Shown here: one piece after another, positions 23,021 through 33,992 of the stretch
How the letters are laid out: the number at the start of each line of letters is the position of its first letter
Position numbering within the stretch: the stretch's first letter is position 1
From: Allacma fusca
Lineage: Eukaryota > Arthropoda > Collembola > Symphypleona > Sminthuridae
Length of the DNA: 64,000 bases
Direction: 5' to 3'
Assembly (NCBI GenBank): GCA_947179485.1
Contig: OX359245.1
Location: 46,239,067 to 46,303,066 of the forward strand
Program-made: the position numbers and the translations under genes
The notes under the pieces: generated by a model
What the model saw: only the letters and a program-made list of their open reading frames with translations
Databases searched by the model: none
Told to the model about the DNA's origin: nothing

Positions 23021-23032
23021 CCATTTATATAT
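23021..23032 (-). promoter_or_regulatory. TATA box of peptide copy 1
   Basis: TATATAAATGG on the minus strand, about 90 bp before the ATG. The same element stands at the same distance in the other three copies. Confidence 0.65.
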
Positions 23033-23349
23033 GAATGGAGGAACAATAACTGGGAAAAGATTATGAATTGTTTCTCCAAAAGAAAACAGGATATTGTTAT
23101 GATTTTTTAATTAATTGAATGAGTTGGTAATCGTTCCTTTGAAAAATTATTCTTGAGCATTGTGAAGCATACAGGGTGAGCTGTTGAGCCATAGTGTACT
23201 AGGTAGGGTAATTTAATTTCATTCAAATCTGCACACAAGGACCTTGTCAATAGCTCCCTGGAAAGCCCACAAAATTTCTTACAAGGTCCTGTCAAACAAT
23301 TTGCAAAAAAGCTTTAGGTTTATAAAACAAATTTGTAACGGTATGCCTA

Positions 23350-24605
23350 ATGCTAGCTTTGTATATCTTCAGCATGTTGGTTGGATATCTTAAGGTTGTT
23401 TTCGTAAATGAGGCAGTTCTCACACTATGTTGTATCTATATACACAGCGTAAATAAAATGAAAGACCTATAAAAATCTTTTGCATTCAAAATTCCCTCTT
23501 GAAAATTGAAACACTCACGATAGCTCTGATAAGACAGACAACATTGACAGCAGGAACAAGCTCACATAAGAACCCAGGGACATAACAACTGAAGTGAAAC
23601 TATATGTATATTTTATGTGCTTGAAAAATCGTTCCCACAAGTCGTGCCTTCCAGCTATACGGATCCGAAAACATGGATAATAGATGCTCCGGAGATGATG
23701 GTCGGAAAATACACAACATCGGGTGGACCAATAAATTAAAATACCAAGAAATATGAACTGTCTTCAAAAACAGCTCACAAAATTTTGACCTTCTTCGGCT
23801 TGAACCAGGCGTTTTCGCAGAAGTTGTGTGTATTCATAGGAACCGAAACAACGCTCTATTTAATTTCTTAGAAGTTAAGTTCTAAAACTTTTCACATTGG
23901 AAAATCACCCTGGATTACCTCTATGCTAGGACATTGATCCATGTTATGGGATTATTCACGAAGAATTTAAAACATCTGCCGATCAAAATAAGTTTAATGC
24001 TTAAACACATTTAATTTTGTTCAAGAAGACAAAACACTTGATGGTTTACAAGAAACACTTCCTGTTTGCAACCGTTCTTTGCTACGTAATTTAAATACAG
24101 TGTCTCAAATGAAGTTTCAAAGATTTTATAAAAATATTCAGGGTTTCAGAACATTGAAGGAATGTAAATTGTATTGCGCAGGATTAATACACCAGCCGTT
24201 AACAGTGTGTGTCTGAATTTTTGATTCTGAAATTACCTTCCAAATATTTGAAGAAAGCAGTGTATTCGGAAATGAATGACGGAATAAGATATTTAATTTT
24301 AATCAACAATGCTTAATTTAATGTTGGAGCGGAATAGAAAAACACTACAAATTGTGAGTACATTCTTTCCGTTGGAGTTGAAGTGTTGTTCAAACACGTT
24401 TCAATGGCTCGGAAGGAAGTAAAAACCGTGTAAATAAACATTACGAGGATTTAGAAATAACAGACGAAAATTCTTCTCTTCGATGGGGAAAATTTTGGGA
24501 GGTTGTCTTGTTCGTTCCAAATGAATGGTAGTATTCCCAATACTTTGCACCTTTTCAAGTATAATTTATTAACAAGGCACGTAAATAAGGAGACAAGAGA
24601 ATCAC
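23350..24605 (-). pseudogene. Chemoreceptor pseudogene B
   Basis: Exon 1 homology runs from 24605 to about 24236, exon 2 from about 23840 to 23515, and only the first about 110 bp of exon 3 remain (23480-23350). Lesions: the start codon is GTG, exon 1 has a TGA after about 16 codons next to a two-base insertion, exon 2 is frame-shifted before the F-R-P-S-S motif, the exon-2 acceptor (ATACAG in the intact gene) reads ATACAC, and exon 3 is truncated. Its closest relatives in the window are the copies at 35763-37546 and 53254-55500. Confidence 0.8.
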
Positions 24606-24639
24606 TTTGTTTTTTTGTGATAAATTTTGTTTATTCATT

Positions 24640-25260
24640 CGGCTTTGTCTCACAAGTCCCTGGGAAATCCGATCAGCAATTCTGATTTTGTATTCAGCAT
24701 GTACAGTTTAGAGAATGTTAGTCGCGTTCACTGTGGTGTGGTGTAGTGTAGTATTTCTGGATTTGAAAATTCCCGGAATTTTGGGCACTTCGGTATCAGG
24801 GAAAGCACTCGTAATAGGGCATATTGGGCAAAGGTATGTTAGGCATTCTTTTTGGGGTCAAATTAGGCATTTCGGGCAAACTGGTAGAATAAAATTGACA
24901 ATATTTTTTGGTGCTCAATAAACGTTCCCTTGTATAAAGAGAGCTTTAATTTATAACCATTGCTCTTATAGGCCGAAGTTTATAGGCCGAGGTTAAGTGG
25001 AACGTTTTCCAGGATCGGCCAAATCTGGCCCTTAAAAAGGTCTTTCTAGATAGCGCACTCCCTTAGAGGGAATTACGTCATTTTGTTGCTATCTGTCGCA
25101 ATGTGGTTTTAAATCTGTTATTCCATCCTTTGGAAAACTGAAATCGGATCTGCACATATTGCACCAAAATTGTTTCTCGCCATTTTTACTAGATTTAAAA
25201 ACCCCCAATTAATCACCCGTTTCCCATTGCACATTGTAAATTCAACTGTTTTTAGGTATG
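24640..25260. repeat. Segmental duplication block D, copy 1
   Basis: Matches 38048-38640 over most of its length and 45393-45790 in its right part (shared TTTCGGGCAAACTGGTAGA and GGTGCTCAATAAACGTT). A short piece recurs at 56822-56880. In copies 2 and 3 the block is followed by the TAGGGTGG inverted-repeat element; here that element is absent. Confidence 0.7.
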
Positions 25261-27261
25261 GCCATTATTTTATATGAACTAGTTAATTAGCTAATTACGA
25301 CCAACCTGTCCGGCCAATTCCTGTTGTTCCTACTCAAGTAAAAAAAATTGGAACGCATTCGGTCGAAAGCAGCTTCATCTCAAGGAAGTGTAGCTTCCCA
25401 GACTTCTTTTGGCGTTAGAAAGCCTACGGTAAAGCTACCAGCGGATACAAGTAAGAAATCTTATGCAGCGCTAAAAATTTTCAAGTGTGTTTTTGAGTCG
25501 ATACTTAATGAAGAATACGATAATGATGATTAAAATCTCTAACTGGTATTTGACGATTGAAATTTTAATAGATTCCATTATTTGGCTTACGTGGTCAACT
25601 TTATTAAACAAGCTAAATTATACGCAGGTTTTCGACATCTAACAGATTGTCCGGCACTAACAAGCAAGTGAGAGATAATTTTAAAAAATTGAATTTTCGC
25701 GGAATGAAACTGTTTCTTAAAAATTAGTTATAATTTGTGGAATCAATGGCTTCCAGGAAGCGTCTAATAAAAAACCAGTATTTCAAAAACCAGACGTTCA
25801 TCAGATTCTTGTCTCACTGATGGATTAGTAAACCTTCCTTAATTTTTCTCAATGATAATTGATTTGGTTCTTTTATAACTGATTTATAAATAAAAATTTT
25901 AGAAAGAAAATATGCTAGACGTTTATAACTTTTGTTGAGAGACCAAATTTTGTATTTTGTCAGGAGGACCATAATCTCTTGTGTATTTTGGAGATCTATG
26001 GTTATGTTATTTCGTATTTATTTATCTTGTAACGTTTGCCCACCCCTTATTTGAAATTATTTGTATACTATTTCAAAATAAATAACTTTAGCCACTTTCT
26101 AGGTCGTTTGTAGGGCATGTCCGTATAAACCTTTTAAAACCTTTTTAATTCTTTAAAGTTTTGGGCTAGTTTGTAGTATTTGCCTATAGGATATTCAATG
26201 TGTGTTGTATTTTAATGTATGTCAGATTTTCTAATGTTAAATATTACGCGTACAATTCAATGTGAGGACCTTCCATTTAGTTAAATTAGTGATGCGACCA
26301 CAATAATTTACCCAGGTATTGTTATTCGTTTTATGGAAAATTATTCTGTATATAGGGTCATGTTAATCAACTTTGATATACACAAATGCAAGTCTAAACT
26401 CTATTCATGTGCATGTTACCTTACGTTTGCAAAATAATTTGTGGTTTCTGGATATGCATTAATTATTTGTCGAAAATAGTTTTCAGAGTTTACTTTGACT
26501 TATTTAAAGATCTGGGAATGATTCGGAAGTATTTATTCATTTTGAGAATATTTTCAATATGTATTTTCTATTTCAAATACGGTAATTTCATTTCGTACTT
26601 TAGGTTTTTTGTTTGTATTTTGTTTTGTATTTTGCAAAAACTAGTCCAGGTATTTGTATTTTATTTTTGCATTATGAACAAGTTACTCCTGGTATTTGTA
26701 TTTTGTATTTTCATACTAAAGTTCATATATTTTCAACACTTCTGGTTGTAACCCTGGAATATTGTCGGATATTTGTGTAAAGTAGGTACTGATCAGTACG
26801 GTTTCAGTACCCAATATTTGCATTTATTGTGACGATCGGAATATATACTCGCATGTGTTATGCGAATTACTCGGTCCGAATCCTACTAAATTCGAATTTA
26901 ATATTTAATTCTAGGAATGGCAGCAATTAAGTATCCCTGTGTTTAAATATTGTTCGGAGCCTCGTAACTCACTACTTGCAATATTGGATACTTTTTTATG
27001 AAATAACTTTAATTTTTAGGTTATAAATAGATACCCTGGAAAACATCTGGCCATCCTCCACTAACAACTTGACCCGTGTATTGTTGAGATTCCCCTTTAA
27101 TTGTCGTGATGTAACATGTAAATATCAGTTCCCTTTACTTCCATTCCCATTTATTTTTGATACACTCATTTGAAGATGTATTACCATGCAGTACATACGT
27201 ATATAGTGTATATTGTGAGAATAATGGAGAACTTTTGAAATGAGCTTAAAATAATTGTTTT
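25261..27261. other. Stretch without a supported gene
   Basis: AT-rich. 26520-26740 is a low-complexity area of TATTTTGTATTTTGC-like repeats. Short frames (25348-25533 and 26407-26751, both +) show no domain or gene context. Confidence 0.45.
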
Positions 27262-27648
27262 TAGGGCCGCGTCAGCCCCTAGTAAAGTAACCTTGTGCTT
27301 CAATTCAAAAGACAGCTATCACCAAAACTACTAAACCTATTTTAATTAAATGTCTTTGTGAATATTGCTTATGTAAAAAATAATGTTTATTGTTTATGTG
27401 GTTCAAATTGGCCCAATAGTTTTTTGGTTTTTTTTTTTGAAATTTCGAACTTCAAATCAAATGGCAGTTATCTCCAAAACCACTGAATCGATTTCAATGA
27501 TTTTTTTTGTGAATATAGCTTATGTAAATGACAATGATTAATGCTTATGTGGTTGAAATGGGCGTGATAGTTTTTTAACAAAAAAATCCGAAATTTTGAA
27601 AGAGCTCAAAATTGGTCCTACTTTGACGGCGGCAGCTGACCCCACCTA
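27262..27648. mobile_element. Short inverted-repeat element (TAGGGTGGCGTCAGC family), complete copy
   Basis: Left end TAGGGCCGCGTCAGC and right end GCTGACCCCACCTA are imperfect inverted repeats. Inside are two head-to-tail units of about 155 bp, each with TCCAAAACCACT-type and GCTTATGTAAATGACAATG-type motifs. There is no coding capacity. Related pieces occur at 21970, 38619, 42240, 45790 and 49970. The family is not one I recognise. Confidence 0.6.
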
Positions 27649-28204
27649 ACTACATTCTGCGTTTACGCATGTATGAGATACATATATGTAGGTATATGCA
27701 TGTATGTATAAGATATATTTCATACCTGAGATTTTACCCCATACCAACTGTACTCTGCCTAACGTAACATTGAAGGATGGCCGGCAAAATATTGAAAAAC
27801 GGGTGAAATATCGAAGAAATAAAAATTCACGTAGTGCTGATCACAGATAATTTTTATTACAATGGAGATTTCTATCCCCTTGAAAAACCGTGCATTTTTG
27901 TAATGCAACACCCAGTGCAACACCCAGTCTGGAATTTGTTGTATTTGGACTATTCGTTTGAACATGGGACTGTTAGTAATTTAACTCGAGAAGTCAGGAA
28001 AATAGTATCGTTTTAAATTCCATGACAGATTCAATCCCAAAAATTTGCCAAGATTTTAATTATTCAATTTTTTATCAATGGCTCAGATTTGCAAGATTTT
28101 ACAATTTGATAATTTATTTTCTTGAGAATAAAAGTGACGATTTACGGGGATCCTCCTCGCGGATTGATTTTGTAGGAGAGAGTCTACGCAATATTTTTAT
28201 CTGG

Positions 28205-28274
28205 AGCCGCGGCATGTCCAGGAAGAAGTTTGTAATCGTCGGAATTCATGTGTCTTTCGGGAAGCGCAATTACT
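28205..28274 (-). other. Conserved downstream frame of peptide unit 2
   Basis: Contains A-L-P-E-R-H-M-N-S-D-D-Y-K-L-L-P-G on the minus strand, in the same relative position as beside the other three peptide genes. In this copy a phase-1 GT donor in exon 2 would join it in frame, but with an intron of only 39 bp. Confidence 0.4.
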
Positions 28275-28291
28275 ACGGTAAGTAGCAGGAC

Positions 28292-28548
28292 TCATGGTAC
28301 CTGGACGGAACCTGGAGGAAGGCCTTTTCCTTGTATTTCAATTCCTTTCCCATCCATCTTAATTGGTTCCCCTACTGACCAAACTGTAAGACTAGCACCC
28401 CCTAAGACCTGCAAATTCCCATTAGAACAATGTACCTCTGCACATGGAACTACAATATAAAATTTTAATATCAATGTTTTTTTCAAGTTGAAAATTTTAC
28501 CTGCACAACGCAGAGGCTTAAAGCAACGAGAATAGCAAAGATTTTCAT
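28292..28548 (-). CDS. Small secreted peptide, copy 2 (diverged)
   Basis: Exon 1 28548-28501 encodes the leader M-K-I-F-A-I-L-V-A-L-S-L-C-V-V-Q. Intron 28500-28436 is 65 bp, as in the other copies. Exon 2 28435-28292 gives a 63-residue product. The middle is replaced relative to copies 1, 3 and 4 (L-T-V-W-S-V-G-E-P-I-K-M instead of D-R-E-L-H), but the core G-K-G-I-E-I-Q-G-K-G is kept. Retention of frame, leader and core despite this divergence suggests selection. Function unknown. Confidence 0.62.
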
Positions 28549-28635
28549 GTTGGTTCAAGGCTTTTGGAACTTGTGATTGTACTGGATCTTCAAGTAGAAG
28601 TTGTCTTTTGAATGTTGCACTTGAGTCAGTGGGCT

Positions 28636-28646
28636 CCATTTATATA
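28636..28646 (-). promoter_or_regulatory. TATA box of peptide copy 2
   Basis: TATATAAATGG on the minus strand, about 88-98 bp upstream of the ATG at 28548. Confidence 0.6.
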
Positions 28647-29311
28647 CGAATGGAGGAACAATAACTGGGAAGAGATTATGCTTGGTTTCTCAAAAAGAAA
28701 ACAATATTGTTATGAACTGCTAATTAATTTAATGAGTTGGTAATCGTTTCGTTAATTATTCTTGAGCATTGTTCAGCATACAGGGTGAGCTGTTAAGCCA
28801 TAACAGATGCCTATGTAGTAGGGTAATTCAATTCCATTCAAATCTGCACACAGGGATCTTGTCTATAGCCCTCTGGAAAGAACACAAAATTTCCTACAAG
28901 GTCCTGTCAAACAATTTGCAAAAAAAAGCTTTACGTTTGAAAAACAAATTTGTCGTTTAGTCAGTGTATGCATGCTCGTTCTCATTTTCTTGTAAAATCA
29001 CGAATAGGTACCCTTCAACATAATATTCTGACATGATGGGCAACGCTTGACATCCTTCCTATATAATTGGTGTTTTATTTGCCTTCCTATCCCCTAGCCT
29101 AGTATTTATACAATAATGCTACCCTTATTTGTCAACCTCGCCTACATACTTTCAGCTTTTTCCAGCCCGCCTTTACTATCGCCTGTTTATAGGGCCTATA
29201 TATAGACGAGGTGCCCATCACTGCTTATGCGTTCTTTGATACATAATTAATTGATTAAACCAAACATACCTTGTAGTTTAATCATAATTATATGAGCAGA
29301 CTCGTCCGAAT

Positions 29312-29410
29312 ATATGACACAATGTAGTATCCATCTGTTGGCTTGCGCCACAACTTTTTAAAGCTTTTTACAGTGGTCATGTACACCCAACGGCTACAGC
29401 TTCATCATTC
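29312..29410. repeat. DIRS inverted terminal repeat, left copy
   Basis: About 99 bp beginning ATATGACACAATGTAG. It is the reverse complement of 33867-33966 with one mismatch (GGTCAT against GCTCAT). Confidence 0.95.
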
Positions 29411-29488
29411 CTTTTAAAGTACAATTAAACGGTTTGTAACTTGGGAGAAAATATATTTCGCTTTGCGAAATTATTTTGGGAAGGGTGG

Positions 29489-29601
29489 GTGTCATATATT
29501 CGGACGAGTCTGCTCATATAATTATGATTAAACTACAAGGTAAGTTTGGTTTAATCAATTAATTATATTTCGCGACTCGTCCTCCATATGACACAATGTA
29601 G
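29489..29601. repeat. DIRS internal complementary region
   Basis: 29489-29565 is the reverse complement of 29244-29320 (left outer end), and 29559-29601 is the reverse complement of 33950-33992 (right outer end). The two share AATTAATTA at the junction, which marks the element boundaries and matches a circle-junction template. Confidence 0.93.
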
Positions 29602-29727
29602 CTGTTTAAACCTTGCAAACCGTCTCACTATTTTTCTAAAATGAATTTGCCGAGTGTATTTCCATGTCAGAATTTTTATTGAACCAATCAAGTTTACCCT
29701 AACCCTTTCCACATCATCTGCCAGAAA

Positions 29728-30601
29728 TTAATTTATAATTACTGCGTCAGAAAATTTTGAATGATCTTGTACGGGTTGGTTGTAATATTTTGCAAAACAT
29801 GACGAAGCAGAAGTCCATCCCGCCGCCTTTCGTATAGTCTCCACATTTATCCCCTTCCTTGCTGCTGCTGATGTTGATGCGTGACGTGTACTGTGGGCAG
29901 AAAATATATTTGTATCAACACCACTATAATTGAGGACTTTCTTAATCCACCTTCCAACTGTTTGAGCTGTTACTGATCTGTGAGGTTTGGTCAATGAAAT
30001 CAGTACAGTCTTACAGTCCCCTCTCAACGTTTCGGTACGTTTTAAGTATTCTTTGAGAACAGTGCTCGCGCATATGTCAGGATCCCTCGTATAAACCGGG
30101 AGATGAAGACACGGCTGCGGCCGGGAGACCTTTGATGTCTTAATACGAGCAGATACTAATATTTTTGTGCAGTCTTTCTCGGTTACAATGTCTTGCAACT
30201 TTATTTTTGCAAAGGTCTGGACTATGTGAGCAGTCGTAAGAGCTAAAAGTCCGACTAATTTCAGTGTAATATTTTCTATACTAATTGAGTGCAATGGTGA
30301 CAGCGTTTTTGACGTACGAATATTTTGGTCGTGAAGGACGGATATTTCCTATTCCTTTGAGGAACCTGGAGATGCTAATATCTTGTCCAATATTTGTTTA
30401 AAAAATGAGGGATATGGCTGATCGGGCTGAATTGAGGGGAGCATACGAAGCTCCCTGCTTAAATTTTTCTTGTAGATATTGTAACACATTCGACACTTGT
30501 GGATTTGATACTTCCACGTTGTTTTCAATACAGTATTTATACCAAGATTGTAATGCTGAAGAATATTGACCCACTGTGGAACTTGCAAGGGATGCTGTCA
30601 T
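29728..30601 (-). pseudogene. DIRS tyrosine recombinase, frame-disrupted
   Basis: The N-terminal SAM-like part is readable from 30601 (S-T-V-G-Q-Y, S-A-R-S-A-I-S). A middle part near 30360-30300 (F-L-K-G-I...R-P-S-R-P-K) lies in another frame, and the C-terminal catalytic part occupies 30294-29728. The box II motif H-S-T-R-H and the tyrosine context F-A-K-Y-Y-N are present. In box I (L-A-L-T-T-A-H-I-V-Q-T-F) the position normally held by the catalytic Arg of A-x-R-x-Q-T is Ile. With at least two frame changes plus this substitution the recombinase is almost certainly inactive. Confidence 0.85.
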
Positions 30602-30633
30602 GGTATCAATGCAGGCTTCTGGTATCCCGCGAC

Positions 30634-32513
30634 TTAAGAATCCTTTCCTGATAATTTGCCTACCAGTAAGGACAGGGTTCTGCTCATTGGGTGGATTTTC
30701 CTGGAAGGAGATATTAAGAGATTATTTGATTTTTGTAACTCTAGAGGAGCTTCCAAGCACATTGCCTTGAACAAAGGGTACCAGGGCTGTGTCGGCCAGT
30801 TCGGTACAACAACAATTCCGGTCGCATTTTCAGACTTGATCTTTTGTAAGACTCTAGCGATCATGGAGAAAGGAGGGAAAGCGTAAAAATTTAACTTCCT
30901 CCATCGTACAGTAAACGCATCCACAAAACTAGCACCCGGATCTGGGAACCAACTAATATATACCCGACATTTTCTATTTTGGTATGTTGCGAACAAGTCA
31001 ATGGAAGGTTTTCCATACCTTGCGTATACCTTATTGAATAATGTCTGGTTGAGTGACTATTCATAGTCGTCACTCTTTGATCTAGATTCCCTGTCGGCTA
31101 TGATATTTGCTTTGGATGGGATGTATGATGCAAATATAAGTATATTCTTTGCTTCGCACCACTGCCATATCTTACGAGTCAAAGTATTTAGTCTTGGATG
31201 TTGAACACTTCCCATTCTATTTATGTAGGATATGGCTGTTGTATTATCATTTCGCAGTAGTATTTCACACGACTCCGTATGTTTGAGGAAAGATTTTATT
31301 GCATAAAATACTGCCAATAGTTCTAAGTAATTTATGTGATGTTTTGCTTCTGTTTGCGACCAAAAGCCATGAGTAGTTACTTTATCCATTGAAGCCCCCC
31401 AACCCGTGCGAGAAGCGTCAGTGTAAATCGTGAATTTGAACACAGGTGTATCTATTGACTTTGAGGCAGACGGGATATTTTCTATCCGCCATATTAAGTC
31501 TTCCTTAACATAAGGAGATACTTGCATAGTTCCTCCATAATAACCATTATTCACATTCAATGATAAATACTTGGCACGTTCTAATGTTTTCGTATATAGC
31601 CAGCCATATTTCACTGCCTTGCAAATTGAATTTATATATCCAAGCATTTGAGCAAACGATCTGATAGAACACGTATTTTTAATAAGAAATTTGGTGATAG
31701 TTTGCAAAATTCTTGATGTTTTTTCCTCTGGAATACTCAAGGTCATGGACATACTATTTATGACGAACCCCAAATATTGGCACTGCCTTGTTGCCTTAAG
31801 TAGGGATTTTTTAAAATTAATTAAGAAGCCCAGTGACTGGAACAGCTGCATTGCTCTTCTAATACCGTTCTCGCAGTCAGAATGGGAGGGTGCCATTAGG
31901 ATTAAATCATCAATGTAAATAATGACCAGAAATCCTTCATTTCGTAAAGTTGCTATTATTGGCTTTACTAATTTAGTAAAAAGCCATGGAGCGATTGACA
32001 ATCCAAATGGAAGGCAGTTAAATTGGTATAACCTGTCTTTCCATTGGAATCTAAGATACTTCCTATGATCCTCATATATTGAGATTAAAAAGTATGAATT
32101 TTTAAGATCTATCTTGCACATATAATAGTCTTGTGAGATTAGCCGCGATACCGTTCTGATATCTTCCATTTTAAAATGCTTCCGTTCAATATGTTTGTTC
32201 CGAGCTTTTAGATTTAAAATAAATCTTTTACTTCCATCTGGTTTTGGAATTAAAAATATAGGAGAAAGATACTGGCTTTTCTTTGCCCTACATTCCGTAA
32301 TGGCTCCTGCGTGTAAACGTTCTTCTATCTCCTTTTGCATCAGAATATTTTCCGAATGAGTTAATTTTTTGCAATGGTGAAAGTTAGTTTGAGTCGGGGT
32401 AGAAATAAGAGGCAACTTGTAGCCTTTTACCCAGGATAAGATATTTTTATCGTTCGGGATTTCCGTCCACGCTTTATACAAATATTTTAACCTTCCTGCG
32501 TAACAACTTACAC
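30634..32513 (-). pseudogene. DIRS reverse transcriptase, RNase H and methyltransferase-like region
   Basis: The main frame is 32481-31057 (474 codons). Conserved sequence begins upstream of 32481 in a frame overlapping the end of gag, so the TTG at 32481 is not a true start and frameshift expression is likely. The reverse transcriptase has the D in C-K-I-D-L-K-N-S-Y and the motif Y-I-D-D. RNase H has D355, E387, D412 and D463 (counted from 32481). A TAG at 31057-31059 interrupts the frame, which then continues in the same register to 30634 with A-F-P-P-F and P-N-W-P-T-Q-P-W-Y motifs typical of the DIRS region after RNase H, often described as methyltransferase-like. Apart from the one nonsense codon the region is well preserved. 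Confidence 0.88.
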
Positions 32514-33767
32514 TTAGTAATGACGACGCTGTCTCGGGCTCCGTCTGGGACTCCTTCTCGGAGAGCTGCGTCTCCCGGAGTATTTGTTGTATCGCCCGCC
32601 TTTCCCCATCTGCTTCTTGTATTGAGGTTGCGGGCGCTTCAAGTTTAAATTCGTATTCATGGATTTTTGGGGTGTATTTTGATTTTTGTCGTCTGTAAGA
32701 GGCTTTTGAGTTTGAACTCCAAGTGGTTTGTCCTTTCGGAGTTCTTTCCCAGCCTTTGAAATAGATTTGGCTCTCTCAATTTTTTCCTTAAAATCGGAAC
32801 CATAGAGCAGCGTATCAACAGGATTTTGATCAGCAATACCCTTCATCATGAAGTTTAGCGTAGGTGTGATGTGTGCCCGTCGAGCTATGGACAATCGGAA
32901 CTGCAGGTCTGTTAGTAGACGACCAGCATCATTCATAGCTTTCACAGCCTGAAGCTTTGACTTAGCACTATCGTCATCCCGCGCCTATACTTTTAGCGTG
33001 TGTGTTAATGCTCTTCCTAGAGCTGACACACCGGCAGCAAGCTGCTGTTGGTGGGAAATCATGTACCCCTCTTTCCGGAGCAGTTTCGTGTTCCTGGTTA
33101 TGCTAGCTAGTACTTCAGGGTTAAGAAGTGGTGGAGCTAAAGTGAGGCAATTTTGTGGCACTGGATATGACTCCGTTAGTTTCTGGCATCTCTCCGTCTG
33201 AAGACCTGATTTGAGAATATCACTCCAGACTGGAACCAGAGGTTCTGGGATATTTTCACCGAGTTTTTCCTCCGGTTTTTCTGCAGTGCCCAGTATTGAT
33301 ATCATATCCGGATCTACGGGAGCATGAATATCAATTTCCGTCACCGAAGGTGAACGGATAGAATCTCGAGGATGCGAGCACGACTTGGATTTACTTCGCC
33401 TGTCTTTATTCCTAACTTTCTGCCCCGTTGTTGGAGACCGTGAGCAACTAGGTGACAACGAACGCGTCATGCTTCGTCTACCTGAGAACGACAGTCGTCG
33501 AGTCCGTGACCTCCCTCGAGATTCCTCCTTGGAATAATACGATTCGGAACGGAGGGAGCTGTCTCGACTCGTGCTATGCCTTTGAGACCCTCCAACCTTT
33601 CCCGGCTTCGAGCCTCTCGGGCTGCGATAGCGGTGATGAGATCTTGACCTCTTTTGCTTTTTTATTTTCCTCTCCAGCATCTTCACCTTTCGCGTCAAGC
33701 GACTCATTGGATCATCTTCTGATGAGCTGGAGGATGATCGAGGTCGTTTTTCCTTACCTTTGCCCAT
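32514..33767 (-). pseudogene. DIRS Gag-like protein, interrupted by one TAG
   Basis: Starts at ATG 33767 (M-G-K-G-K-E-K-R) with a long Ser/Arg-rich basic region (residues about 1-140), then a moderately conserved Gag core. A single TAG at 32985-32987 breaks the frame, which continues in the same register through D-D-D-S-A-K-S-K-L-Q-A-V-K to the stop at 32514, ending in a second Arg/Ser-rich tail. The in-frame continuation shows this is one ancestral protein. It may be a nonsense mutation or, less likely, a readthrough site. Confidence 0.82.
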
Positions 33768-33866
33768 TGTCTGAGTTTAACGAAATCTCGGTAAAATCAG
33801 AAAATCAAAATTTTACTCTTGTATAAGCCGTTACACAAAGCTGTTGACACGAGGCACAACAAAAAT

Positions 33867-33966
33867 GGAATGATGAAGCTGTAGCCGTTGGGTGTACATG
33901 AGCACTGTAAAAAGCTTTAAAAAGTTGTGGCGCAAGCCAACAGATGGATACTACATTGTGTCATAT
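33867..33966. repeat. DIRS inverted terminal repeat, right copy
   Basis: Reverse complement of 29312-29410 with one mismatch. Followed by the outer end reading GGACGAGTCGCGAAATATAA up to 33992. Confidence 0.95.
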
Positions 33967-33992
33967 AGAGGACGAGTCGCGAAATATAATTA

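Larger units (their letters stand above)
29244..33992 (-). mobile_element. DIRS-type tyrosine-recombinase retrotransposon
   Basis: A 4.75-kb minus-strand element. The inverted terminal repeats 29312-29410 and 33867-33966 differ at one base. An internal region (29489-29601) is complementary to both outer ends, the hallmark of DIRS elements that replicate through a circle. The order on the minus strand is SR-rich Gag, reverse transcriptase with RNase H, a methyltransferase-like segment, and tyrosine recombinase. There is no integrase and no clear target duplication, as expected. Two in-frame TAG codons and frameshifts in the recombinase make this copy defective. Confidence 0.93.

Noticed and set aside
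32481..32481. TTG at 32481 as start of the DIRS polymerase
   Set aside because: Conserved DIRS sequence continues upstream in the same frame overlapping gag, so this is only the first alternative start codon in the track, not a biological start.
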